Shown: piece by piece, positions 9,483 to 17,813 of the stretch
Layout of the letters: every line of letters starts with the position of its first letter
Numbering within the stretch: position 1 is the first letter of the stretch
Origin: Alphaproteobacteria bacterium
GTDB taxonomy: Bacteria; Pseudomonadota; Alphaproteobacteria; SP197
Reading direction: 5' to 3'
NCBI GenBank assembly: GCA_028277285.1
Contig: JANQGO010000108.1
Coordinates: forward strand, 1-32,831
DNA length: 32,831 bases
Notes under the pieces: generated by a model
The model's database searches: none
Seen by the model: the letters and a program-made list of their open reading frames with translations, nothing else
What the model was told of the DNA's origin: nothing
Made by a program: the position numbers and the translations under genes

Positions 9483-10643
9483 ATGTCGGATATCGTGCTG
9501 TCAGCCCCGGCGCGTTTTCGCAGCCTGTTTGCCGCCATCGTCGCGATGGGCGTGACCTCGGCCATCTACAGCCTGTCGCTGCCGCTGTTCGCCACCCGGC
9601 TCGACGAGATGGGCCATTCGGAGACCGTCATCGGCATCAACACGGCCGCGCAGGCAATCGCGCTGATCGCCGTTGCGCCGTTTGGACCGGCCCTCTTGCG
9701 CCGCTTCGGGCCGGCGATCCTGATGCTGTGGATGCTGGCGCTGACCTTCGTCTTTGCGCTGCTGTGTCCGCTTTACGAGGACGCCTGGTTCTGGCTTGTC
9801 ATGCGGCTCCTGATCGGCGCGGCGACCGGCATCCTGTGGATCGCCGGCGAGGCCTGGATCAACGAGGTGGCCGACAACGAGAGCCGGGGCCGGATCCTGG
9901 CGCTCTATGGTATCTCCGGCGCCGCCGGCACCATGCTGGGCTTCGCCGTCCTCTACCTGGCAGGTCATGAGGGCTGGGTGCCCTTCATCGTGATCGAAGT
10001 CATGATCGTCGCCTGCGCGCTCGCCATCGTCCCCGCCGTCAAGGTCGCGCCGCCGTTCCGCGGGCGGGCGTCCCAGACCATGCTGCGTCTGGCCTTGCGG
10101 GCGCCGACACCGATGGTGATCAACCTCCTGGTCGCCCTCACCTTCGGCTCCCTGGCGAGCTTCATGCCGATCTATGGCCCCGATGTCGGCCTGCCCCTTC
10201 AGGACATCTTCCTGCTGCTGGTCTGCCTCAGCGCCGGCGGCATGCTGCAATATCCCATCGGCTGGCTGGCCGACAAAGTGAACCGGCGCCTGCTGGCCAT
10301 CCTGATCATGGTCATCATGGCGGTCATGTTCGTCATCATGCCCGTGGCCCTGCACGATCCGATCCTGCGCTGGCCTTACGTCGTCGTCTTGGGCGGCGCC
10401 ATGATGGGGCTCTACACCATGGGCCTCATCCTTCTGGGCGAACGCTTCCGCGGCATCGATCTGGGTTCGGCGACAACGCTGTTCCAGGTCATGTGGAATG
10501 TCGGCATGGTGGCCGGCCCGTTCGCGGTCGGCACGGCGATGGACGTCGCCGGCGCCACGGCCTTGCCCTGGACATTGGTCGCGACCTACGTCGTCGTCAT
10601 CGGCTTCACGGCGCTGCGCGGGCGCCGGCACCACGACCCTTGA
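9483..10643 (+). CDS. MFS transporter (first of tandem pair)
   Basis: About 386 aa from MSDIVLSAPARFRSL; 12-TM-like hydrophobicity; IAGEAWINEVADNESRGRILALYG motif. The ORF track starts at 9450, but ATG 9483 aligns with the paralogue. Confidence 0.9.
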   Translation: MSDIVLSAPARFRSLFAAIVAMGVTSAIYSLSLPLFATRLDEMGHSETVIGINTAAQAIALIAVAPFGPALLRRFGPAILMLWMLALTFVFALLCPLYEDAWFWLVMRLLIGAATGILWIAGEAWINEVADNESRGRILALYGISGAAGTMLGFAVLYLAGHEGWVPFIVIEVMIVACALAIVPAVKVAPPFRGRASQTMLRLALRAPTPMVINLLVALTFGSLASFMPIYGPDVGLPLQDIFLLLVCLSAGGMLQYPIGWLADKVNRRLLAILIMVIMAVMFVIMPVALHDPILRWPYVVVLGGAMMGLYTMGLILLGERFRGIDLGSATTLFQVMWNVGMVAGPFAVGTAMDVAGATALPWTLVATYVVVIGFTALRGRRHHDP

Positions 10644-11836
10644 GCGACATTGTTCTGACACCGCCTCAGCGGCGCCGGGGGATGGTTGCGGTCATCGCCT
10701 GCATGACCGTCACCGCCTTGATCTATGGCCTCTCTTGGCCGCTGTTCGCCCTGCGTCTCGAAGAGATGGGCGTCAGCGAATCGGCGATCGGCTGGAACGC
10801 CGCCGCCCAGGCCATCGCGATCGTCGCCGTCGCGCCGATCATGCCGTGGCTGCTGAACCGTTTCGGCGCCGCCTGGGTGATGATCGTGTCGATCCTGGCC
10901 GGCGTCGTCGCTTTGATGCTGTGTCCGCTGCTGCCCGACGAGGACGTCTGGTTTGTCCTGCGCCTGTTCATCGGCGCGTTCGGCCACATGATGTGGATCG
11001 CCGGCGAAACCTGGATCAACCAGATCGCCGAGGAAAAGAGCCGCGGACGGACCATGGCGCTTTACGGGATGGCGCTGGGTCTGGGCTCGGCAATCGGCCC
11101 GACCGTGCTGACCTTTGTCGGCATCGAAGGCTGGATGCCGTTCGTTCTGGCCGCCGGCCTGACCCTGGTGTCGACCATCCCGATTGCCATGGCGCTCGAC
11201 AGCGTGCCGCCCCGCGAGCCCGACCATGGCGGCGCACACGGCCATGCCTGGCATTCGGTGGTCCGCTCGCTGTTTCACGCCCCGCTGCCCATGCTGCTGA
11301 ACCTGTGTTTCGCGCTGATCTTCGGCGCCGTCTGGACGTTCCTGCCGATCTATGGGCCCGTGGTCGGTCTGGATGCCGATACCGCGATCATGTTCCTGAC
11401 CCTGCAGAGCCTCGGCGGCATCGTCATGCAATACCCGATCGGCTGGGTCGCCGACCGGATGGACCGGCGCCTGCTCAGCGTTATCCTGGTCGGGGCATCG
11501 TGCGTCTCCTATCTCTTCATGCCGGGCGCACTGGCCGACCCGTTCTGGGCCGGCCCCTATATCTTCTTCCTGGGCGGCTTGTCGGGCGCGATCTACAGCC
11601 TGGCCCTGACCCTGATCGGCGAGCAATTCCGCGGCGCGTCGCTGGCCGGCGCCTCCACCATGTTCACGGTGATGTGGAATGTCGGCGCCTTTGTCGGGCC
11701 GCCGGCAACCGGCACCGCGATGGCGGTCGGCGGCCTGGAGGCTTTCCCCTATGTCCTGGTCGTCATGACGCTGATCTTCCTGCCCGTTACGGTGACGAGC
11801 TACCTGCGCCGGAAACGGGCGCTGGAAGGGAACTGA
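10640..11836 (+). CDS. MFS transporter (second of tandem pair), TTG start
   Basis: Frame read from TTG 10640 gives (M)SDIVLTPPQRRRGMVAVIACMTVTALIYGLSWPLFALRLEEMG, collinear with the upstream paralogue. The ORF-track start at 10493 adds a non-homologous N-terminus lying inside the upstream gene. Confidence 0.85.
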   Translation: MSDIVLTPPQRRRGMVAVIACMTVTALIYGLSWPLFALRLEEMGVSESAIGWNAAAQAIAIVAVAPIMPWLLNRFGAAWVMIVSILAGVVALMLCPLLPDEDVWFVLRLFIGAFGHMMWIAGETWINQIAEEKSRGRTMALYGMALGLGSAIGPTVLTFVGIEGWMPFVLAAGLTLVSTIPIAMALDSVPPREPDHGGAHGHAWHSVVRSLFHAPLPMLLNLCFALIFGAVWTFLPIYGPVVGLDADTAIMFLTLQSLGGIVMQYPIGWVADRMDRRLLSVILVGASCVSYLFMPGALADPFWAGPYIFFLGGLSGAIYSLALTLIGEQFRGASLAGASTMFTVMWNVGAFVGPPATGTAMAVGGLEAFPYVLVVMTLIFLPVTVTSYLRRKRALEGN

Positions 11837-11864
11837 GCCATCCCCAAGTGGCCCTGTTATGGCG

Positions 11865-11893
11865 TTTACAGGTTGGGACCCCTTTGCTAAGAG
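11865..11893 (+). promoter_or_regulatory. Possible sigma70-type promoter upstream of prs
   Basis: TTTACA - 17 nt - TAAGAG, about 36 bp upstream of the prs ATG. The -10 match is weak. Confidence 0.3.
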
Positions 11894-11929
11894 TCCGGCG
11901 CCCCGGGCTGACCAACGAATTCCGCACAT

Positions 11930-12862
11930 ATGAAACTTGTCGCTTGCAACAGCAATCGGCCACTGGCCGAGGCGATGGCCGCTTCGTTGGGTGTCGAACT
12001 GACCAACGCCAGCGTCCGCCGCTTCAGCGACATGGAGATCTTCGTCGAGATCCACGAAAATGTTCGCGGCCAGGATGTATTTGTGGTTCAGTCTACATCC
12101 TATCCGGCTAACGACCATCTGATGGAGCTGCTGATCTGCATCGATGCGCTGCGCCGCGCCTCGGCACGCCGGATCACCGCCGTCATCCCCTATTTCGGCT
12201 ATGCCCGCCAGGACCGCAAAGTCGGCTCCAGGACGCCGATTTCCGCCAAATTGGTGGCCAACCTGATCACCATGGCGGGCACCAACCGGGTTCTGACGAT
12301 GGACCTGCACGCCGGCCAGATTCAGGGCTTTTTCGACATTCCGCTGGATAATCTCTACGCCGCGCCGGACTTCGAAAAAGACATCATGGAGAACTTCAAC
12401 GGCGGCGATCTGATGATCGTTTCGCCGGATGTGGGCGGCGTTTTCCGGGCCCGCGAGATCGCCAAGCGGCTTGACGGGGACCTGGCAATCGTCGATAAGC
12501 GCCGTGAACGCGCCGGCGTCTCGGAAGTCATGCACATTATTGGCGATGTCGAGGGTCGGCGCTGTATTTTGGTCGACGATATCGTCGATTCCGGCGGCAC
12601 CTTGTGTAACGCCGCCCAGGCCCTGAAGGATGCGGGCGCGACCAGCGTCAGCGCCCATATCGTTCACGGTGTGCTGTCAGGCGGTGCCGTCGGCCGGATC
12701 GAGGCCTCAGTGCTGGACAGCCTGACCATCACCGACTCGATCCAGCCGACCGAGGCGGTCCGGGTCGCCGAGAAGATTCGTGTGGTCTCCGTCGCCAAAC
12801 TGATGGCCGAGGCCATTCGCCGCATCAGTGACGAAAGCTCGGTGTCGAGCCTGTTCGACTGA
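11930..12862 (+). CDS. prs: Ribose-phosphate pyrophosphokinase
   Basis: 310 aa; [32 protein letters not shown] and the PRPP loop [17 protein letters not shown]. Confidence 0.97.
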   Translation: MKLVACNSNRPLAEAMAASLGVELTNASVRRFSDMEIFVEIHENVRGQDVFVVQSTSYPANDHLMELLICIDALRRASARRITAVIPYFGYARQDRKVGSRTPISAKLVANLITMAGTNRVLTMDLHAGQIQGFFDIPLDNLYAAPDFEKDIMENFNGGDLMIVSPDVGGVFRAREIAKRLDGDLAIVDKRRERAGVSEVMHIIGDVEGRRCILVDDIVDSGGTLCNAAQALKDAGATSVSAHIVHGVLSGGAVGRIEASVLDSLTITDSIQPTEAVRVAEKIRVVSVAKLMAEAIRRISDESSVSSLFD

Positions 12863-12894
12863 CCGCGGCCAAGGTTTTTTGGAGGAGATGATCC

Positions 12895-13596
12895 ATGGCT
12901 GAAGAAGCCTCGATTGCAGCTGAGCTGCGTGAAACGCCGGGCAAGGGCGCCGCGCGTGCGGCGCGGCGCGCCGGCAAGATCCCCGGCGTCGTCTATGGCA
13001 GCGGCCAGGACAACGTGATGATCGAGCTTGACCGCGATCTGATGAACCGCGAAGTCAGCAAGCCCGGCTTCTATAACCGCCTCTACCAGCTCGATATCGT
13101 CGGCAAGACCGTTAACGTTCTGCCCCGTGAGCTGCAGGTGCATCCGGTCACGGACGCCATTCTGCATGTCGACTTCCTGGCGGTCAGGGCCGACGCGACC
13201 GTTACGGTGAACGTCCCCGTCGTCTTCCTGAACGAAGAGGAGTGCGAGGGCCTGGTCCGCGGCGGCGTCTTGAACGTGGTGCGCCACGAGATCGAGGTGA
13301 ACTGCCCGGCCAACGCCATTCCCGAATCGATCGAGATCGACCTGACCGGCCTCGATATCGGCGACAGCGTCCATATCAGCATGGTCAAGCTGGCCGATAA
13401 CGTCGCCCCGACCATCGACGACCGCGATTTCACCATCGCCACCATTGCCGCGCCGACAATCATCACCGAGGAAGAGGAAGCCGGCGAGGAAGGCGAAGAA
13501 GGCGAGATTCCGGAAGGCGAGGAAGGTGCAGCCGAGGGCGAAGGCGAGGGCGACGGCGACAGCGGGGATGCCGGCGGCGACGCCGAGGACTCCTAA
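12895..13596 (+). CDS. rplY: 50S ribosomal protein L25/general stress protein Ctc
   Basis: 233 aa; ETPGKGAARAARRAGKIPGVVYG and acidic C-terminal tail. Strong SD GGAGGAG upstream. Confidence 0.95.
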   Translation: MAEEASIAAELRETPGKGAARAARRAGKIPGVVYGSGQDNVMIELDRDLMNREVSKPGFYNRLYQLDIVGKTVNVLPRELQVHPVTDAILHVDFLAVRADATVTVNVPVVFLNEEECEGLVRGGVLNVVRHEIEVNCPANAIPESIEIDLTGLDIGDSVHISMVKLADNVAPTIDDRDFTIATIAAPTIITEEEEAGEEGEEGEIPEGEEGAAEGEGEGDGDSGDAGGDAEDS

Positions 13597-13620
13597 AGCC
13601 TCCACCCAACCAGGTGAGCC

Positions 13621-14250
13621 ATGTTGTTGCTTGTAGGCCTCGGCAACCCGGGGCCCGACCACGCGCGTGATCGCCACAATATCGGCTTTATGGCCGCCGA
13701 CCGGATCGCCGAGGACTGGGGTTTCGGCCCGTGGCGCCGCCGCTTTCAAGCCGACACCGCCGAAGGACGATTGGACGGCAAGAAGACGCTGCTGCTGAAG
13801 CCCGTCACGTTCATGAACGAGTCCGGGCGCGCCGTCGGCGAAGCCGTGCGTTTCTTCAAGATCGATCCCGATGACGTCGTCGTCCTCTATGACGAGATCG
13901 ATCTGGCGCCCGGCAAGGTCCGCTGCAAGCAGGGCGGCGGTCACGCCGGCCACAACGGGATCCGCAGTCTGCATGCCCATATCGGGCCGGACTATCGGCG
14001 CGTGCGCATCGGCGTCGGGCACCCGGGCAGCAAGGAGCGGGTCATCGGCCATGTGCTGAGCAGTTTCACAGCCTCCGACAAGGACTGGCTGAACCGCCTG
14101 CTCGACGCCATATCCGATGCAGCGCCGCTGTTGGCGGAGCACAACGACGAGAAGTTTCAATCCCAGGTCGCCCACCTGTCGCAACCGCCGAAACCGAAGA
14201 AACCGGCGCAAAAGGCCGACCCGATGAACGAGGACAGAAATGGGAATTAG
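13621..14250 (+). CDS. pth: Peptidyl-tRNA hydrolase
   Basis: 209 aa; LLVGLGNPGPDHARDRHNIGFMAAD, LLKPVTFMNESGRAV and GGGHAGHNGIRSL. Confidence 0.97.
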   Translation: MLLLVGLGNPGPDHARDRHNIGFMAADRIAEDWGFGPWRRRFQADTAEGRLDGKKTLLLKPVTFMNESGRAVGEAVRFFKIDPDDVVVLYDEIDLAPGKVRCKQGGGHAGHNGIRSLHAHIGPDYRRVRIGVGHPGSKERVIGHVLSSFTASDKDWLNRLLDAISDAAPLLAEHNDEKFQSQVAHLSQPPKPKKPAQKADPMNEDRNGN

Positions 14251-15340
14251 GTGCGGCATCGTGGGCTTGCCCAATGTCGGCAAATCGACCCTGTTCAACG
14301 CCCTGACCGCGACCGGCGCGGCGCAGACCGGCAACTTTCCGTTCTGCACCGTCGACCCGAATATCGGCCGGGTCGCGGTGCCCGACAGCCGACTCGAAGC
14401 CATCGCCGGCATTGCCCAGCCCGCCAAGGTCATCGCCAACCAGATCGAGTTCGTCGATATCGCCGGGCTGGTGCGTGGCGCCAGCCAGGGCGAAGGCCTG
14501 GGCAACCAGTTCCTGGCCAATATCCGCGAGGTCGACGCGGTCCTGCACCTCGTGCGCTGTTTCGAGGAGGGCGAGGTCGCCCATGTCGACGGCTCCGTCG
14601 ATCCGATCCGCGACATCGAGACGATCGAGACGGAATTGATGCTGGCCGATCTGGAGAGCCTGGAGAAACGCCAGCAGAGCACCGAGAAACGCGCGAAGAC
14701 CGGCGACAAGGAAGCCAAGCTGGACCTGGTGCTGATCGAACGCACGCTGGCGGCGCTGCGCGACGGCAAGCCTGCCCGGTCGGTCGAGATTGCCGATGAC
14801 GAGGCCAAGCGGTTCCGCATGCTGCAACTCCTAACGTCGAAGCCGCTGCTCTATGTCTGCAATGTCGATGAGGCCGACGCCGCCGATGGCAACCGGCACA
14901 CCCAGGCGGTGGCCGAACGCGCGGCGGCCGAAGGCGCGCAAAGCGTCGTGGTCTCGGCCAAGATCGAATCCGAGCTGGCCGAGATCGACGATGCCGATGA
15001 GCGCGCGATGTTTTTGGCCGAACTGGGCTTGGAAGAGGCCGGACTGGACCGCGTCATCCGCGCCGCTTACCGCCTGCTTGGCCTGATCACCTTCTTCACC
15101 GCGGGCCCGAAGGAAGCGCGCGCCTGGACCGTGCGCGACGGCGCCAAGGCGCCGGAAGCCGCCGGCGAAATCCACACGGACTTCGAGCGCGGCTTCATCT
15201 GCGCGGAGACCATTGCCTATGACGACTATGTCGCGCTGAACGGCGAACAGGCCGCCAAACAGGCCGGCAAGATGCGCCAGGAGGGCCGCGAGTACCTGGT
15301 GCGCGACGGCGACGTCCTGCTCTTCCGCTTCAACGTGTAA
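14240..15340 (+). CDS. ychF: Redox-regulated ATPase/Obg-like GTPase YchF
   Basis: 366 aa; MGIRCGIVGLPNVGKSTLFNALTATGAAQTGNFPFCTVDPNIGRV. Overlaps the pth end by 11 nt. Confidence 0.97.
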   Translation: MGIRCGIVGLPNVGKSTLFNALTATGAAQTGNFPFCTVDPNIGRVAVPDSRLEAIAGIAQPAKVIANQIEFVDIAGLVRGASQGEGLGNQFLANIREVDAVLHLVRCFEEGEVAHVDGSVDPIRDIETIETELMLADLESLEKRQQSTEKRAKTGDKEAKLDLVLIERTLAALRDGKPARSVEIADDEAKRFRMLQLLTSKPLLYVCNVDEADAADGNRHTQAVAERAAAEGAQSVVVSAKIESELAEIDDADERAMFLAELGLEEAGLDRVIRAAYRLLGLITFFTAGPKEARAWTVRDGAKAPEAAGEIHTDFERGFICAETIAYDDYVALNGEQAAKQAGKMRQEGREYLVRDGDVLLFRFNV

Positions 15341-15363
15341 GGGTGACGTCCGGGATCCCTTGA

Positions 15364-16107
15364 CTACGGCCGATAGGTCATGGCCCATCGGTCCTTTCCA
15401 CTCCAAGCGTCAAAGACATGCCCATATCCGCGCCGACGCGCGAGGTTTTCAACGCCGACAAGGAGTTCCTGTTGGCTTGCAAGGTCGGCCGTTTCCATGA
15501 CCGCCGTCAGTTTCTTCACGAAGTCATCGACCTGCCAAGGCAGGTCCGCGAGCGGATAAGCTTCAAGTTCCAGGACGACGTAGCCGAGGAACGGACGATG
15601 CCGGCCTTCGAAGGCAAACATCAGGTCAAGCAGGTGGAGCATTGAATCGGCGGCTTCCAAATGAGCGCCCAAAACATGACCGTTCTTCAAGCACTTAACG
15701 GCGCGGTAGGTGCTGTTCACATAGCTGTCGATCTTGCGCTCGAGGAAGTCGCGCAGGTGCTCGGGCGGAATACGTCCCTTCTCCTTGATGATTCGCTTCA
15801 CATCGTTCGAACGATCGAACACGACGTCCACATGAGCGTAGTCGTAGCGGTCCCCGTGGTCACGGCTCTCCCACGATGCGTAGTCCTGAAAACCGCTCAG
15901 TGACGTGACGAAGAGGTCGACACCGGCCAGGTCGAGGGCGCCATAGCGCGCCATGGCCTCATCCAGCGCAGCGTCTTGAACAACCAGCGTTACATCATGA
16001 TCGGAGTCCGGCACATCAAACGCCTTGCCGCGTGACCCCAACAGCAGAAAGGCGAGAACATCGTCGTCGCCCTCGGCCAACTCGCGCAAATGCTGGTACG
16101 TCGTCAT
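15364..16107 (-). CDS. Nucleotidyltransferase-fold protein (orphan)
   Basis: 247 aa from ATG 16107; FLLLGSRGKAFDVPDSDHDVTLVV (GS...DxD) and later DYAHVDVVF acidic strand. The ORF-track extension to 16926 runs through the antisense of another gene. Confidence 0.75.
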   Translation of the reverse strand: MTTYQHLRELAEGDDDVLAFLLLGSRGKAFDVPDSDHDVTLVVQDAALDEAMARYGALDLAGVDLFVTSLSGFQDYASWESRDHGDRYDYAHVDVVFDRSNDVKRIIKEKGRIPPEHLRDFLERKIDSYVNSTYRAVKCLKNGHVLGAHLEAADSMLHLLDLMFAFEGRHRPFLGYVVLELEAYPLADLPWQVDDFVKKLTAVMETADLASQQELLVGVENLARRRGYGHVFDAWSGKDRWAMTYRP

Positions 16108-16188
16108 TTCGGGAGAGTACCATCTCGGACTTGCCGCCGCCTCGGCACCTTGAGACCAGGCGGCTCTTGCCCGAAGGGAGATGTCGAC

Positions 16189-16854
16189 ATGGCGGACTGG
16201 ATGAACCTGACGGCCGACGATGGCCACACCTTCGCCGCCTACCGCGCGACACCGGACGGCACCCCGCGCGGCGCCGTCGTGCTGTTGCAGGAGATCTTCG
16301 GCGTCAATGGCCATATCCGCGGCTTGGTCGATGGTTTCGCCGCCGACGGCTACGACACCATCGCGCCGGCCCTCTATGACCGGATCGAGGCGGGCATCGA
16401 ACTCGGTTACGCCGATGAGGACGTGACCAAGGGCCGCGACCTGCGCGGTTCGATTGCCATTGACGACGTCATGCGCGATGTGGCCGCCGCCCGCGATGCG
16501 GTCAAGGCATCGGGCAGGATCGGCGCCGTCGGCTATTGCTGGGGCGGCACGCTGGCCTGGCTGGCCGCGACCCGGCTCGGCGTCGACTGCGCCGTCGGCT
16601 ACTACGGCTCGATGACCATCGACTTCGTCGACGAGACACCGACCTGTCCGGTGACCATGATGCTCGGCGAGACCGATGCCACCTTTCCGCCGGAGAACAT
16701 CGAGGCGATCCGCGCCAAGCACCCGGACGCCGTCGTCTTCACCTACCCGGCCGGCCACGGCTTCGCCTGCGACCAGCGGGGGTCCTGGCACGAACCGTCG
16801 GCCCAGCTCGCCCGTGAACGCACGCTGGACGTCTTCCGCCGCTACCTGGGATAG
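16189..16854 (+). CDS. Dienelactone hydrolase family protein
   Basis: About 221 aa; VVLLQEIFGVNGHIRGLVDGFAADGYDTIAPALYDR, GAVGYCWGGTLAW nucleophile elbow and PAGHGFACD. Confidence 0.92.
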   Translation: MADWMNLTADDGHTFAAYRATPDGTPRGAVVLLQEIFGVNGHIRGLVDGFAADGYDTIAPALYDRIEAGIELGYADEDVTKGRDLRGSIAIDDVMRDVAAARDAVKASGRIGAVGYCWGGTLAWLAATRLGVDCAVGYYGSMTIDFVDETPTCPVTMMLGETDATFPPENIEAIRAKHPDAVVFTYPAGHGFACDQRGSWHEPSAQLARERTLDVFRRYLG

Positions 16855-16857
16855 CGG

Positions 16858-16937
16858 CCCCCTCACCCAGCTCCGGCTAGGACGCTGCCGCGCCGAAGCC
16901 TGCGCAACCCTCTTCCCCATTACCATGGGGGCGAGGG
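16858..16937 (-). repeat. Dispersed palindromic repeat, copy 2 (opposite orientation)
   Basis: CCCCCTCACCCAGCTCCGGCTAGG...AAGCCTGCGCAACCCTC...GGGGGCGAGGG is the reverse complement of 19-98 apart from the variable hairpin and loop segments. Confidence 0.85.
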
Positions 16938-16955
16938 AGCATGGCAGCCGACATT

Positions 16956-17017
16956 CTCCCCCTCGCCCGCTTGCGGGAGAGGGAGGGGCCCGATGCGGAG
17001 CATTGGGAGGGTGAGGG
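16956..17017 (+). repeat. REP-like palindrome adjacent to repeat copy 2
   Basis: CTCCCCCTCGCCCGC-TT-GCGGGAGAGGGAGGGG hairpin followed by GGGAGGGTGAGGG; same general layout as the other copies. Confidence 0.65.
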
Positions 17018-17023
17018 CTTGCG

Positions 17024-17587
17024 TCAGGTCGGCAGCGGGCCGTCCCAATAGCGTGGCGCGGTGATCCGCGTGATGATCACGTAGAGCACGAAGGCGCCGA
17101 CGGACATGATCAGCCGGAACGTCACCCAGTCGTCGGTCGACAGGGTGAACCGCGCGATTTCGTTGGCGGCCGCCCAGGCGAGCGCAAGGCCGACCCAGCG
17201 CCACGTCAGAACACGCCAGCCCTCCCTGGTCAGCTTGATCTGTGACGACAACCCGCGTTCCAGGATGCTGGGGCGAAGCAGCAGGCCGCAGGCCAGGATG
17301 AGCCCGAACAAGACCTGGACGATGGTCGGTTTGATCTGGATGAAGAACGCGTCGTCGAGCGCCAGGCCCACACCACCGAGCAGCAGGACGAGCACCACGG
17401 TCACCAGGCCAAAGACCGGGACATGGCGGTCCACGGACCAGCCGATCGCCACGCAGATCGCGGTGGCCACCATGAGCGCGGCGGTCGCCACCATCAGGCC
17501 CCAGCCCATGTTGACGCCAAAAAAGACGGCAATCGGCGCGATTTCCAGCAGCATGTGCCGGTTAAGGTAACGTTCTCTAAAACTCAT
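17024..17587 (-). CDS. yciB: Inner membrane-spanning protein YciB/septation protein A (IspZ family)
   Basis: 187 aa; LLEIAPIAVFFGVNMGWGLMVATAALMVATA, IQIKPTIVQVLFGLIL and LTREGWRVLTWRWVGLALAWAAANEIAR. Confidence 0.9.
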   Translation of the reverse strand: MSFRERYLNRHMLLEIAPIAVFFGVNMGWGLMVATAALMVATAICVAIGWSVDRHVPVFGLVTVVLVLLLGGVGLALDDAFFIQIKPTIVQVLFGLILACGLLLRPSILERGLSSQIKLTREGWRVLTWRWVGLALAWAAANEIARFTLSTDDWVTFRLIMSVGAFVLYVIITRITAPRYWDGPLPT

Positions 17588-17598
17588 GAACCCGCCAT

Positions 17599-17627
17599 TT
17601 GACCTTTGCCGGTGCGGGTCCTATCAG
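17599..17627 (+). promoter_or_regulatory. Candidate sigma70-type promoter for the aminotransferase gene
   Basis: TTGACC - 17 nt - TATCAG in the 226-bp divergent intergenic region. Confidence 0.4.
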
Positions 17628-17813
17628 AACGACCGCCCTTTTTCATGGGAACCTCGACATGTTGATGACGCTCTTTATGGCACCACACTAGTTGGTCCTT
17701 GGTACTCACGATCGCAACCGTACCGGCCGCCTGCGCCGGTCACGATGTGCCACCGTTTTGACACCAAGAACACGCAACCAGGGCCGCAGCCGAGACGAGC
17801 GAGGAGTTGACCG

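Noticed and set aside
10498-12111. 537-aa plus-strand ORF
   Set aside because: Out-of-frame reading through MFS and prs; R/D/H/P-rich low-complexity sequence.
10586-12667. 693-aa minus-strand ORF
   Set aside because: Antisense shadow of the second MFS gene and prs; low-complexity D/H/Q/G/R-rich translation typical of high-GC reverse frames.
13470-13590. Repetitive GAAGGCGAGG-type sequence at the 3' end of rplY
   Set aside because: Encodes the acidic low-complexity tail common in long bacterial L25/Ctc proteins; not a CRISPR or mobile repeat.
12664-14820. 718-aa minus-strand ORF
   Set aside because: Antisense to rplY-pth-ychF, all confidently identified; composition is S/R/A/V/G-rich with no recognisable domain.
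16108-16926. N-terminal extension of the 520-aa minus-strand ORF
   Set aside because: Lies antisense to dienelactone hydrolase and begins inside the palindromic repeat; the real gene starts at 16107.
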